A stretch of 37,876 nucleotides of DNA, taken from Planctomycetota bacterium. GTDB lineage: Bacteria > Planctomycetota > JAJSAM01. The position numbers were made by a program, and so were the translations under genes. Positions 24,912 through 33,015 of this stretch are shown here, piece by piece. The DNA is taken from positions 1 to 37,876 of the forward strand of contig JALOQY010000028.1 in the NCBI GenBank assembly GCA_025459285.1. The letters are read 5' to 3'. Below the pieces are notes generated by a model. It was given only the letters and a program-made list of their open reading frames with translations, did not search any database and had not been told where the DNA came from. Each line of letters begins with the position of its first letter. The stretch's first letter is position 1.

Positions 24912-26159
24912 ATGAAAGCGCTCCGACCGACCCTGGCCCTGCTCGTGACCGCGGCGCTCGCCGCCGGGGGGTTCCTCGCGCCGGCCGTGGAAGCACGGGC
25001 CGTCTCGATCCTCGCCGCTCCGGCCGGAGGGGAGTTCGCCGCCGGGGAGGTCCGGGTCGAGAAGGACCGGGCCGCGCAGTCGCTGACAGTCCGCTTCGAC
25101 CGGCCCGCCGACGCGCCGCCCGGAGCGTACTCGCTGTGGGTGGAGACCGGGTTGGCCTCGGGCGCGTTCCTCCCGGCCGGGACCTTCGGGGCCGGAACCA
25201 CCCGCGGCGGCTTCACGACGTGGCGGCTCGTCCTGGCCGGACAGGGGGGGCCGCCGGAGGGTCTGGGGATCACCGATCTCGACGACCTGTCGGGCCGGGT
25301 CGTCGAGGTGCGGGACGGAGGCGGCGCGGTGGTCTTCCTCACCGGGGCGGTGCCGCTCGACCGCGCCGCTCACCGGCCGGCTCCGACTGGAGCGGCCCCG
25401 GGCCGGGCCGACCTCCTGCGCCCCGAGGCAACACCCCGGCCGCGCGCTCGCGGGCAACTTCTCCTCGAGGGGAACGGCGGTGCGGGGTGGCTCGGGCTCG
25501 AGGCGCGAAACCTCGCGGCGGGCATGTTCCCCGACCCCGGCCTGCTCTCGGCGGCGATCGAGACCGCGCCGGGGAGCGGCATCCTCGTGCCGGCCGGCGC
25601 GCTCTCCCCCGTTTACGCGGGCAACCCCTGGAAGGGCTCCTTCCGACTCGTCTGGCGAGTAGACCTCGCCGCCGACCCCGACCCGCTCGCCGGCCGGCGG
25701 ATCGAGGTCCACGACGGGGAGGGGCGGCCCCTCCTGTGGGCCAATCTCCCCGCGGTCGGCGCGGGCGAGGGCGCGAGGCCGATCCGCGCCGCCTCCCCTC
25801 TCGCGCCGCCTCCGGCTTCACCCTCGCCCGAAGCCCGGGGGACTGTCGGGCTCCGCCACGATCCCCGACTCGGCCGGTCCGGGTTCTCGCTCGAAGCCCG
25901 CGGCCTCGGGGGAGGGGCGGACCTCGCGCTGTGGCTTTCGTCCTCCGCCGGGTCGGGCGTCCTCGAGTTCGCCGGTCCCCTCGCCGTCCGGAGGACCGCG
26001 GTCCGCCACCGATGCCGCTCGGAGCGCGGAGATCCGCTGCCGCTCGGCGCCGCGGACACGCGGGCCCTCGCCGGCCGCGCGGTGGAGATCCGGGACGGCG
26101 CCGGCCGCGTCCTGCTCTCCGGCGTGTTGCCGCTCCTCGCCGGCCCCGTCGCGCGCTGA
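24912..26159 (+). CDS. Exported protein with three repeated beta modules, unknown function
   Basis: A 415-residue protein with a signal peptide (MKALRPTLALLVTAALAAGG, likely cut after VEARA). The mature part is three modules of about 110-130 residues, each closing with a related phrase: GRVVEVRDGGGAVVF (128-142), GRRIEVHDGEGRPLLW (261-276) and GRAVEIRDGAGRVLLS (388-403), followed by G/N-x-L/V-P. Pro/Ala-rich linkers at about 155-180 and 285-310 separate them. The content suggests all-beta folding. No cysteine pairs, catalytic motif or anchor is visible. It follows the MNT gene by 9 bases and may share its transcript, although no functional link is obvious. I do not recognise the family. Confidence 0.78.
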   Translation: MKALRPTLALLVTAALAAGGFLAPAVEARAVSILAAPAGGEFAAGEVRVEKDRAAQSLTVRFDRPADAPPGAYSLWVETGLASGAFLPAGTFGAGTTRGGFTTWRLVLAGQGGPPEGLGITDLDDLSGRVVEVRDGGGAVVFLTGAVPLDRAAHRPAPTGAAPGRADLLRPEATPRPRARGQLLLEGNGGAGWLGLEARNLAAGMFPDPGLLSAAIETAPGSGILVPAGALSPVYAGNPWKGSFRLVWRVDLAADPDPLAGRRIEVHDGEGRPLLWANLPAVGAGEGARPIRAASPLAPPPASPSPEARGTVGLRHDPRLGRSGFSLEARGLGGGADLALWLSSSAGSGVLEFAGPLAVRRTAVRHRCRSERGDPLPLGAADTRALAGRAVEIRDGAGRVLLSGVLPLLAGPVAR

Positions 26160-26361
26160 CCCGGGCGGCCCTTCACTCTCCGATCTGACCGATGGCGCCG
26201 AGGAGGCCGCCGCCATCGCCCCCGGCCTTGCGGGAGAGGCGGCGGTCCTTCGGGTACTGCTCCCCGTCCCGCCGGCGCGCCGGGTCAGGCGCTCGCGGGC
26301 CACGGAGCGGATGGCCTCGCACGTCGCGCACCGGTCCGGCGGGTGATCCCCGGGTGCGCCG
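26160..26361 (-). other. Spacer with possible frameshifted small gene remnant
   Basis: Between the convergent genes, the minus strand carries two pieces of protein-like sequence in different frames: DRCATCEAIRSVARERL near 26285-26340, and GEQYPKDRRLSRKAGGDGG ending at a stop at 26173-26175. Joined by a one-base shift they would form a small CxxC-containing protein starting just after the DUF6508 stop. Neither piece alone has a good start. I record it as a possible broken gene only. Confidence 0.25.
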
Positions 26362-26778
26362 TCACTCCCCGGCGGCCTCCCGCGCCAGTTCGGCGATGCG
26401 CTCGAGGAGGCGGCGGATACGGCCGCCTTCCACCATGGCGCCCTGGTGGCCGTCGCAGAAGCGCTCCCCCCGGACGCAATACGTGAGCATCGACCGGACC
26501 TCCGCGAGCGAGGCTCGCCGGACCGCATCGGGGTCCTCCAGCATCCGGCCGGCCCGGCGGGGGTCGTACCCGTGGTCGCACCAGCACTCCGCCGAGGCGG
26601 CCCGGAAGAACTCCGCCACGACCGGGTGGTACTCCGGGTACGGCACCACGAAGGGCTTGCCGTCGGCGGAGGGGCCACCGTGCCACCGGAGGATCGGGAC
26701 GACTCCCTCCGCGTGAAGGCGCGGCAGGAAGGCCACGAGGGCTTCGATCTCCCGTCTCGAGGGCAGGGGCGTTTCCAT
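26362..26778 (-). CDS. DUF6508 family protein
   Basis: A 138-residue soluble protein. The characteristic part runs WHGG, then PYPEYHPVVAEFFRAA, then YDPRRAGRMLEDPDAVR, then MLTYCVRGERFCDGHQGAM, ending in a helical IRRLLERIAELAREA. This pattern matches what I know as DUF6508; the function is unknown. The conserved histidines and the C-x6-C-D-G-H segment could bind a metal, which is inference. The ATG overlaps the porin stop (TGATG), so it should be translationally coupled to the porin. A role linked to the porin is not evident and the pairing may be chance. Confidence 0.72.
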   Translation of the reverse strand: METPLPSRREIEALVAFLPRLHAEGVVPILRWHGGPSADGKPFVVPYPEYHPVVAEFFRAASAECWCDHGYDPRRAGRMLEDPDAVRRASLAEVRSMLTYCVRGERFCDGHQGAMVEGGRIRRLLERIAELAREAAGE

Positions 26779-28052
26779 CAGAACCCGTGCTCGATCCGCA
26801 GGACGAAGGAGGAATCGCTGTCGCCGCCGCCGAAGGCGTTCGACTGGTTCGTCCCCCCGATGGACCCCAGTTCCCGCTGCGCCTCGGAGCGTACCCAGCC
26901 GATGCCGATCCGGGTCCGCGGATTCGGATACCAGGACAGCATGAGCTGCCAGACCGTCGTCTCGTCGGAATCGACGCCCTCCGGCGCGTAGCCGTTCAGG
27001 ATCAGGTAGCGGTCCATGTCGCCGTTCGACCACGAGAGGGCCAGTTCCAGCCGGCCGGGGAAGCCCGCCGCCCAGTCGGCCTTCGTCGCCGGGTCGGGGC
27101 TGGCCCAGGCGCCCCGGGACGACCGGTGCTCCTCCCCCGTCACGTTCCAGGCGACCTGCCAGCCGAAGGCCAGCATCCCGTCCATGTCCTCCTCGCCCTC
27201 TTCCACCGGGACGCCGTTCGCCGCGCCGACGAGGTGCTCGTAGCCGATCCGGACCGGCCCCCAGCTTCCGCCCGCCTCGAAGGCCAGCCAGTACCCGGAA
27301 TCCCCGCCCAGCTTCCGGGTGCGGAACACCTTGTTGTCGAGCGGCGTCTCGAGAAGCAGCGCGTCGTCGAACTCGGAAAGCGAGAAGTACGCCCCACCCA
27401 GATAGAGCCCGCGGAGGAGGTCCGGGAAGCAGGAGTCCGCGCCGCCGAAAGGGTGCGCGAGGAGCCGCAGGCCGAGGAGCGAACCACCGGTCTTCTCGCC
27501 GCTCACGGCGAACCCCTCGCCGGCCGTCGCCGCGGCGGAGTAGAAGAGCCGCCCGCCGAAGAGTTCCCCCTCGATCCCGAGCCCCACGTCGTGCCGCCCG
27601 GCGAGCCTGCCCGGGAAGCCGTAGCCGACCGCGGGCAGCACCTCCCCCCGGGTCGCGAAGTCCGAGGTCGGAGCGATCCGGAACTGCCCGACCCGGATGA
27701 GGAACTCCGGGCAGAACTCGTACGCCGCCCACGCCTCCCAGAGGTTGCGCCGGGTGTGAGTGCCCACGAGGTCCGGCTCCACGAGGAAGGAGAAGTCGTC
27801 GAAGAGACCCTCGATGGTGAGGCGCGCGTCGGCCCATCGGAGGCCGTCGCTCTTCACGTTGTCGGAGCCGTACTTCACGAGGTCCGCGGCCAGCCGCCCG
27901 CCAAGGTGGAGTTCGCCGCCCCAGAACCGGAAGGTCGGCCCCCGCAGGTCGAAGGGATCGAGGGAGACCTCGACCGCCGGCGCGGCCTCCTCCGCCCGGA
28001 GTTCGACCGCGAAGAGGAGGAGGGTCACGACCAGGAGCGCGGAGCGGTGCAT
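26778..28052 (-). CDS. Outer-membrane porin, phosphate-selective (OprO/OprP-like)
   Basis: A 424-residue precursor with signal peptide (MHRSALLVVTLLLFAVELRA). The mature chain is alternating beta-strand throughout, with the OprP-type layout: an early FRFWGGELHLGGRLAAD strand, then AWAAYEFCPEFLIRVGQFRI, then VGYGFPGRLAGRHDVGLGIEG, and a terminal phenylalanine (VLRIEHGF) that fits recognition by the BAM complex. This implies a 14-18-strand barrel in the outer membrane. Substrate cannot be read from the sequence; phosphate or polyphosphate is the family precedent, but no Pst/Pho genes are nearby. The ATG has GGAGG seven bases upstream. The stop overlaps the DUF6508 start. Confidence 0.85.
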   Translation of the reverse strand: MHRSALLVVTLLLFAVELRAEEAAPAVEVSLDPFDLRGPTFRFWGGELHLGGRLAADLVKYGSDNVKSDGLRWADARLTIEGLFDDFSFLVEPDLVGTHTRRNLWEAWAAYEFCPEFLIRVGQFRIAPTSDFATRGEVLPAVGYGFPGRLAGRHDVGLGIEGELFGGRLFYSAAATAGEGFAVSGEKTGGSLLGLRLLAHPFGGADSCFPDLLRGLYLGGAYFSLSEFDDALLLETPLDNKVFRTRKLGGDSGYWLAFEAGGSWGPVRIGYEHLVGAANGVPVEEGEEDMDGMLAFGWQVAWNVTGEEHRSSRGAWASPDPATKADWAAGFPGRLELALSWSNGDMDRYLILNGYAPEGVDSDETTVWQLMLSWYPNPRTRIGIGWVRSEAQRELGSIGGTNQSNAFGGGDSDSSFVLRIEHGF

Positions 28053-28096
28053 GGCAGACCTCCGGGGCCCGTCGGGCGCGTCGGAATTCTATCACG

Positions 28097-28159
28097 GCTG
28101 GCAGCCCGTCAGCGTAAGCACTCATGCGCGCGGAGACCCCTCGGCGACGGGCTGCCAGC
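28097..28159. repeat. Palindromic element related to the window-start repeat
   Basis: A perfect 14-base inverted repeat, 28097-28110 (GCTGGCAGCCCGTC) and 28146-28159, with a 35-base loop. The arm is the same family as the repeat at 34-98 (consensus CTRGCAGCCYGTC). It lies downstream of the transposase remnant on the minus strand, where an insertion-sequence end would be expected. Confidence 0.65.
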
Positions 28160-28236
28160 ACTCAACGGCTTGAAACGGCTTCAGGGCCGAGCCGATGAGG
28201 ATGCCCGGTCTTGCTTCAGTTCCGGGTGGTATGGAG

Positions 28237-28335
28237 TTACGGGAGGTTTCGCGTGGTGCACACGAGCGACCACTCTTGAGTGACCTCGATGCAGGAACTG
28301 GCGGAATGCCCGCGCAACTTGATCTGGCCGGGCCG
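28237..28335 (-). pseudogene. IS1182-like transposase, C-terminal remnant with frameshifts
   Basis: On the minus strand three short runs in alternating frames reconstruct a transposase end: GQIK, then in the next frame ARAFRQFLHRG, then back to EVTQEWSLVCTTRNL. The order matches the conserved DDE-transposase tail of IS1182-type elements (FGQIK..RGFRQFLLRG..V..EWSLVCTTHNLLKL). The two shifts and the loss of everything upstream mean it is dead. Palindromic elements at 28097-28159 and 28370-28464 flank it. The region 28053-28603 has no intact gene. Confidence 0.6.
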
Positions 28336-28369
28336 GAAGGTCTTCTGCAGAGAATCGGAAGAGGAGACA

Positions 28370-28464
28370 CCGGGCCAGGAAGCCCGGGAAATCTGAAGAA
28401 CCAGCCCCTGTCGGGGCCAAGGACGATCTCTGCGGTGCGACCCTTCCCCTCGACAGGAGGCTAG
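28370..28464. repeat. Dispersed repeat, copy 2
   Basis: Positions 28407-28464 match 41-98 at 52 of 58 bases, with lower similarity extending left to 28370. The internal GGCCAAGGACGATCTCTGCG is identical in both copies, but the inverted repeat is eroded here (CCTGTCGGGG against CCCCTCGACAGG). It lies directly upstream of the transposase remnant on the minus strand. Confidence 0.75.
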
Positions 28465-28603
28465 CCCGCGGCTCTCGAGTCCTGATCCACCTCGGGAACA
28501 GCCCGAGGCGGACCTCCGGCCAGTGCCGTCCGAAAACGGTGATGGCGGCGTCGGCGATGCGCCGGGAGATCGGCGGCGGTCCCGGCAAGGCCGGACCTCT
28601 CGC

Positions 28604-29905
28604 TTACTTCCCCACGTTCTCCTCGAGGATCCGGTTCCGCCAGGTCGTGTGGCCATACAGCTTGCCCCACGAACCGTCCGCCTGGCGGTCCTGCGCCACG
28701 CAGGCGCCGTAGACGAACGCCTCCTCGCCTTCACGGCTCGCCACCTGGGCCCACAGGAAACGCGTCTCGCGGTGGCGGACCGCGCTGCGGGTGTTGTCCG
28801 TCCACTCGTCCACCGATTCGATCTCCCAGTCCTCCGACTGGATCGTGACACGCAGCGGCCGGGCGGCCGGAACCTTCGCGACGAGCACCGAGAAGGCGAA
28901 CGTACGGATCTCCTCCGCATCGGCTCCCCGGTAGCGGTCGGGCCCCATCACCTTCGACTTCAGGTTCGCTTCGAGTCTCTTGCCATTTTCCGCTTGGATC
29001 GCCGCGAGGCGGGCGCGCAGCCCTGCGAGGTCCGCATGCTCCGGCTGTGCCACGGCGAGGCGATCGATGGACTCCTCGATCGCCCGGAGCTGGTCGGCAT
29101 CCATGGCCGGGGCGGGGCGCAGCTTCGCCTCCTCGGGCCAGTGTTCGGCCCACTTCACCCAGTGCTCCTCGGCAGTCGCGAGCTTCTCGGCGGCCTCCGC
29201 GGACAGGCGGGCGATCCGCTGCGCCTCGCTCTTCGGCCACTCCTCGAGCTGGCGGGCGATCTGCTCCTCGATCGCCTCGAGTCTCCCGGTCTTTCCGGAA
29301 GGGAACGACGCCTGCCGGTACTCCTCGAAGAGCCTCTTCAGCTCCTCGTAGCGGATCCGCGAGGCCACGCCGGCCAGGAAGTGCTTCGGATCGCCAAAGG
29401 TCCCGTAGGGGCCGAGCCGCTCCACCCACGGCTTCGAGTCCGCCTCCTTCTTCGCCCACGCCGCGTCGCCGGCGGCGCGCTTCGCCTCCTCTTCCGCGAG
29501 CCGAGCCTCCTCCGCCGCCCGGGCCTCGGCCTCGGCCCTGGCTTTCTCGGCCGCGGCCGCTTCGGCCTCGGCCTGCTTCGCGGCCGCGACCTTGCCTCGG
29601 AGCGCCCTCGCGCGCTCGCGGACCGCCTTCACCTCCGGGTGGTCCACCGTGGCCGCGTATTGCCTCTCGATCTCCGCCAGGAGCCGCTCGGCCTGGACGA
29701 GGGTCCGATCGGCCGCGCCGGTGCCGCCCTTCCCGAGTTCCGCCTCGGCCTTGCCCAGCTTGTCCGCGGCCTGCTTCAGGCGGCTGGCCACCGCCGACGG
29801 GAGCTTCGAGCCTCCGTCCTGGGATTCGGCCGGCGCCCCCGCGACCAGGAGAAAGACCAGGGTCGCGAGGCCCATGGTGAACAGGTGGACCCGGATCGTC
29901 CTCAT
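28604..29905 (-). CDS. Exported coiled-coil protein, unknown function
   Basis: A 433-residue protein with a signal peptide (MRTIRVHLFTMGLATLVFLL, then AGAPAESQ). An N-terminal helical part contains the phrase VDHPEVKAVRERARAL, then an alanine/glutamate-rich coiled coil (about 120-160, e.g. AEARAAEEARLAEEEAKR), and a more globular C-terminus with RPLRVTIQSEDWEIESVDEW. The ATG at 29905 was chosen because it opens the signal peptide; an earlier TTG overlapping the upstream stop gives no signal. The DHPEV helical module also occurs in the gene at 31363-32706, so these are partial paralogues. It is the last of three exported helix-rich proteins in one direction. Function is not recognised. Confidence 0.78.
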   Translation of the reverse strand: MRTIRVHLFTMGLATLVFLLVAGAPAESQDGGSKLPSAVASRLKQAADKLGKAEAELGKGGTGAADRTLVQAERLLAEIERQYAATVDHPEVKAVRERARALRGKVAAAKQAEAEAAAAEKARAEAEARAAEEARLAEEEAKRAAGDAAWAKKEADSKPWVERLGPYGTFGDPKHFLAGVASRIRYEELKRLFEEYRQASFPSGKTGRLEAIEEQIARQLEEWPKSEAQRIARLSAEAAEKLATAEEHWVKWAEHWPEEAKLRPAPAMDADQLRAIEESIDRLAVAQPEHADLAGLRARLAAIQAENGKRLEANLKSKVMGPDRYRGADAEEIRTFAFSVLVAKVPAARPLRVTIQSEDWEIESVDEWTDNTRSAVRHRETRFLWAQVASREGEEAFVYGACVAQDRQADGSWGKLYGHTTWRNRILEENVGK

Positions 29906-29958
29906 CGCAGCACCCCCAATCCTATCGCCCCGCGGCGCGCTGCGCCGCCCCGGGCGGG

Positions 29959-31329
29959 TCAATCGAAGTCCCCGGTCAGGCCGAGCTTGGCACGACGGGC
30001 CTTTCGGGCCTCCAGGAGTTTCGCGATCTTCCCGTCCTCGGCGGCCTTCTCCTTCAGCCAGGCGTCGACCGTCGCCTTCTCCTTCTCCCGGAGCTTCTTC
30101 AGTTCATCGTCGAGCTTCAGCTGGGCCTGGCGCCGCTCCTCCTCGCTCCCGTATTTCCCGCGGGTGATCGCGAGGGACTTGTCACGGTAGCCGAACTCGT
30201 GCTCCCGCGCCACGGAGGCGAGTCTCATCTCCCGCTCCGCGTATGGGCCGTACTTGCCCGCGTGCTCCTGGACGACCTTGCGCTCACCGTCCGAGATCCG
30301 GTCCTCCTCCTCGTAGGCCTTGCGGAGCTTCTCCATGTCCGCGTCCCGGCTCTGGACCTTCAGCCGCAGGGCGCGCAGATCACCCCTGGCCCGGTCGGTG
30401 ACCGTCGTGAGGTCATCGTAGTCCTTGCCCTTGAATGGCGCGTAGACGTCCAGCCAGGTGCCCTTCACCAGCGGCTGGTACATCTCGTCGAAGCTCTTGC
30501 GGACCTTCACGAATTCGTCCCACTCCTTGCGCATCGCCTTCGACCACAGGACGGGGAAGTCGAGCCACAGCCCCATGACGCCGGGGAACGACTCCTTCGC
30601 GGACTCCCAGCGCTTCAGGGCCGCCTCGGCCTTCTTGTCCAGGGCCGGAGCCTCCTTGCCGTAGGACTGCTCGATACGCTCCACCGTGACGCGCATCGAG
30701 ATGCCCACCGTCCACACCCGGTCCGCCACCTGGACGAGGCTGCCAAGGAGGGTCTCGATGTCCTTCAGGGCCGGGCTGTCCTGGCCGAGCATCTTCGCCA
30801 CATCGTCGAGGATCCTCACGGCCGCCTTCAGGTCCCGATCGTACATCTTGAACTTTTCCGGGCCGTCCTCGATCGCGCTCTCCAGCGCGACGCGGTCCTC
30901 GTAGAGCTTCCCCCGCCAGTACATGATCTGGACCCCCGAGTCCCGGATGTCGTCGAGGAACTTCTGGTTCATCGAACGGTACGCCTGCTGCTCCTTCAGG
31001 TCCTTCTTCTCCGCGGTCAGCTTGATCTCGGTGCGGTCGTTCTTGATGGTCCACGTGCCGAACATCTCGTCGCAGTAGGCTTCCCAGAGATCCTCGTTGA
31101 GCTTCTTGTCGCGCGACTTCGTCTTCACGACCGCGTCCAGGCGCGCGAGTCCTTCGTTCACCGCCTGCATCGCGTCCTTCCTGAGTTCCTCGTACGTGTC
31201 GAGGCCGCTGCGGTGGAGCTTGATCCCCTCGCCCGGGATCGGCTCTCCGGGCGGCAGCACCTGGGCGAAGGCGGGCAGCGCCAGCGTCATGGAGAGCACC
31301 AGCGTCAGGCAGGCGATGCGGCGGTTCAT
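29959..31329 (-). CDS. Exported helix-rich protein, unknown function
   Basis: A 456-residue protein with a signal peptide (MNRRIACLTLVLSMTLALPAFAQ, cut after FAQ). The mature chain is almost entirely charged, lysine/glutamate-rich helix, with the most regular coiled coil at the C-terminus (EERRQAQLKLDDELKKLREK). Three or four tryptophans sit in a central part (ESFPGVMGLWLDFPVLW). There is no barrel, lipobox or catalytic motif. The ATG has GGAG seven bases upstream. It starts 33 bases after the stop of the gene upstream, and the next gene follows 53 bases on, so the three are probably one operon acting in the periplasm. Unrecognised. Confidence 0.8.
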   Translation of the reverse strand: MNRRIACLTLVLSMTLALPAFAQVLPPGEPIPGEGIKLHRSGLDTYEELRKDAMQAVNEGLARLDAVVKTKSRDKKLNEDLWEAYCDEMFGTWTIKNDRTEIKLTAEKKDLKEQQAYRSMNQKFLDDIRDSGVQIMYWRGKLYEDRVALESAIEDGPEKFKMYDRDLKAAVRILDDVAKMLGQDSPALKDIETLLGSLVQVADRVWTVGISMRVTVERIEQSYGKEAPALDKKAEAALKRWESAKESFPGVMGLWLDFPVLWSKAMRKEWDEFVKVRKSFDEMYQPLVKGTWLDVYAPFKGKDYDDLTTVTDRARGDLRALRLKVQSRDADMEKLRKAYEEEDRISDGERKVVQEHAGKYGPYAEREMRLASVAREHEFGYRDKSLAITRGKYGSEEERRQAQLKLDDELKKLREKEKATVDAWLKEKAAEDGKIAKLLEARKARRAKLGLTGDFD

Positions 31330-31362
31330 GCTTTGCTCCGTTGTCGCGATCCGATGAAGGGC

Positions 31363-32706
31363 TCAGAAAGGCTGGGCGTAACTCTCGATGTACCAGCGCT
31401 CGCCCTCGACGCGGCGCAGCTCGAAGGGCTTGGGCGAGCCGTACTGCAGCCCGCGCTCGTCGTAGGCGCGGGTCTCGATGAAGGCCTGCTCGATCTTCGG
31501 CCCGTAGACCTGTTTCATCCGCGCGAGGTGCTCGGGGTCCAGGAAGAAGCTCTTCAGCGGGTCCTCGGAGTCATAGCCCTTCATGACCCTGATCTCCGCG
31601 GTCCCCACGAGCACCTTGCAGTAGAAGGTCGAAAAGCGGTACTGGTGCCAGTCCCAGTGGTACATGCAGAGAGACCGGCCCTTCGGCTTCTCGTGGCGGC
31701 GGGGAGCGATGCAGGCGAAGTAGAGTGGAAGGTTCTTCTCCTTGATGGCGGTGGCGAAGATCTCCACCAGCCGCTCAGGCGTGACGTCCGGCGGGACTTC
31801 CGTCACGGTGTACATCTCCCGCTTGATGTCCTCCATCTCCTCTTCCCCGGCGAACGAGCCTCCGGTCTCGAGGCTCAGGTTGACCTGGGAGAAGGTCCGG
31901 TCCGGCACCCAGATCGCCATCGGCTCCACGATCCAGCCCCACGCCGCGGCACGCTTCTTCTCCTTCCCCGCCTGGGGCACGAGGAGGTCGATGCCCGTGA
32001 TCCGGCCGACCACCGTCCACTTCATGCCCTCGGGAACGTCGGAGCAGACGAGCCGCCGGTAACGCCGCACCGCCTCGTAGGCCCCGATCCACGGCCGGCC
32101 GGCAAGGTCGACGAAGTAGTAGCCCGCCGTGCCACTCCCCACGAAGCAGAACTGCCGACCGAGGTCGCTGAACTCGTTCGTCGGGTACTCGAAGTCCTCG
32201 AGCACGACGAACTTGCCGATGACCTCCGCGGGCTTGGCCTCTTCCTGCCGGGGCGCGGGCAGCGCCTTCTCGAGGAGGTTGCCGGACTTGCGGACCTCGT
32301 CGAGGCACTTCTCCCAGCGCGCACGGGCGGTCTCGGCGAACCGGTCGCGCAGCTTCAGGGCGTTCAAGCGGTAGGTGAGTGCCTCGGGCTCGATCTGCAC
32401 CAGCTTCCCCTCGCTCGCCTCGAGCGCCTGTCGGGCCCGCTGGAACAGAGCCTCGACTTCGGGGTGATCGGGCCAGGCTTCCTTGAGCTTCTTGATCCGC
32501 TCCAGCGCCTCGGTCGCGTCGTGATCGAGCTTCATCGGCTGGCCCCGGGCCAGCTCGACCTTCCGCTCGAACTTCTCCAGCCGATGCCGCGCCCCATCCA
32601 GCTCCTGCCGGGAGGGGCCAGCCTGTGCCGGCCCCTTCTCGTCGGGCGCGGCGGCCGAAGGGAGGAGCACCAGAAGCGCAAGGGCGATGCCGAACGGTGT
32701 TCGCAT
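31363..32706 (-). CDS. Exported protein with N-terminal helical module, unknown function
   Basis: A 447-residue protein with a signal peptide (MRTPFGIALALLVLLPSAAA). Residues about 30-115 are helical and contain WPDHPEVEALFQRARQAL, matching the DHPEV module of the third gene of this group. The middle and C-terminal parts are more globular, with clustered tryptophans and aromatics (RSLCMYHWDWHQYRFSTFY; ERWYIESYAQPF at the end). It may combine a binding domain with the helical module. The ATG has only a weak ribosome site. It is the first gene of the three-gene group. I cannot name a family. Confidence 0.8.
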   Translation of the reverse strand: MRTPFGIALALLVLLPSAAAPDEKGPAQAGPSRQELDGARHRLEKFERKVELARGQPMKLDHDATEALERIKKLKEAWPDHPEVEALFQRARQALEASEGKLVQIEPEALTYRLNALKLRDRFAETARARWEKCLDEVRKSGNLLEKALPAPRQEEAKPAEVIGKFVVLEDFEYPTNEFSDLGRQFCFVGSGTAGYYFVDLAGRPWIGAYEAVRRYRRLVCSDVPEGMKWTVVGRITGIDLLVPQAGKEKKRAAAWGWIVEPMAIWVPDRTFSQVNLSLETGGSFAGEEEMEDIKREMYTVTEVPPDVTPERLVEIFATAIKEKNLPLYFACIAPRRHEKPKGRSLCMYHWDWHQYRFSTFYCKVLVGTAEIRVMKGYDSEDPLKSFFLDPEHLARMKQVYGPKIEQAFIETRAYDERGLQYGSPKPFELRRVEGERWYIESYAQPF

Positions 32707-32764
32707 GGCGGCGGATTCTACCGATTCTCCCCGACAAGGAAAATCCTCCCCGGGCGACGGCAGG

Positions 32765-33001
32765 TCACGGCCGTCGATCGAGCCTCCACGTGACGCCGAT
32801 CTCGTGATCCGGACAGCCGATCGTGATCGGCCCAGCCGGGGTCTTGTCGAGAACGAGACGCTCCTCCGCCACCCGGTGGCCATCCGACCACTTCCCCGCG
32901 ATGCCGGCGACCTGCTCGCCGGTGGGATCTGGACAGCCTTCCCCCGCCGGACCCGCGCAACTTCCGAATCGGCGGATCGTGCCGGCACTGCAGTCCCGCA
33001 C
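32765..33001 (-). CDS. Possible 78-residue protein downstream of the subtilase
   Basis: A GTG-started frame of 78 codons with four cysteines. It opens VRDCSAGTIRRFGSCAGP and ends GPITIGCPDHEIGVTWRLD. Third positions are strongly GC-biased, as in real genes here, and the C-terminal half reads like a small beta domain. It starts 14 bases after the subtilase stop. No Shine-Dalgarno is clear, and the same frame stays open and protein-like upstream inside the subtilase 3' end (HLLAALAPALTFTDT), so it could be a coupled small gene or a remnant of a longer one. Not recognised. Confidence 0.45.
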   Translation of the reverse strand: MRDCSAGTIRRFGSCAGPAGEGCPDPTGEQVAGIAGKWSDGHRVAEERLVLDKTPAGPITIGCPDHEIGVTWRLDRRP

Positions 33002-33015
33002 CGTGTCGGTAAAGG

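Noticed and set aside
26173-26331. 52-codon GTG frame after the DUF6508 gene
   Set aside because: Protein-like only in its second half and needs a frameshift to join the CxxC part; kept as a note in the spacer entry.
29906-29962. TTG start overlapping the upstream stop for the 433-residue exported protein
   Set aside because: The ATG at 29905 opens a clear signal peptide; the extension does not.
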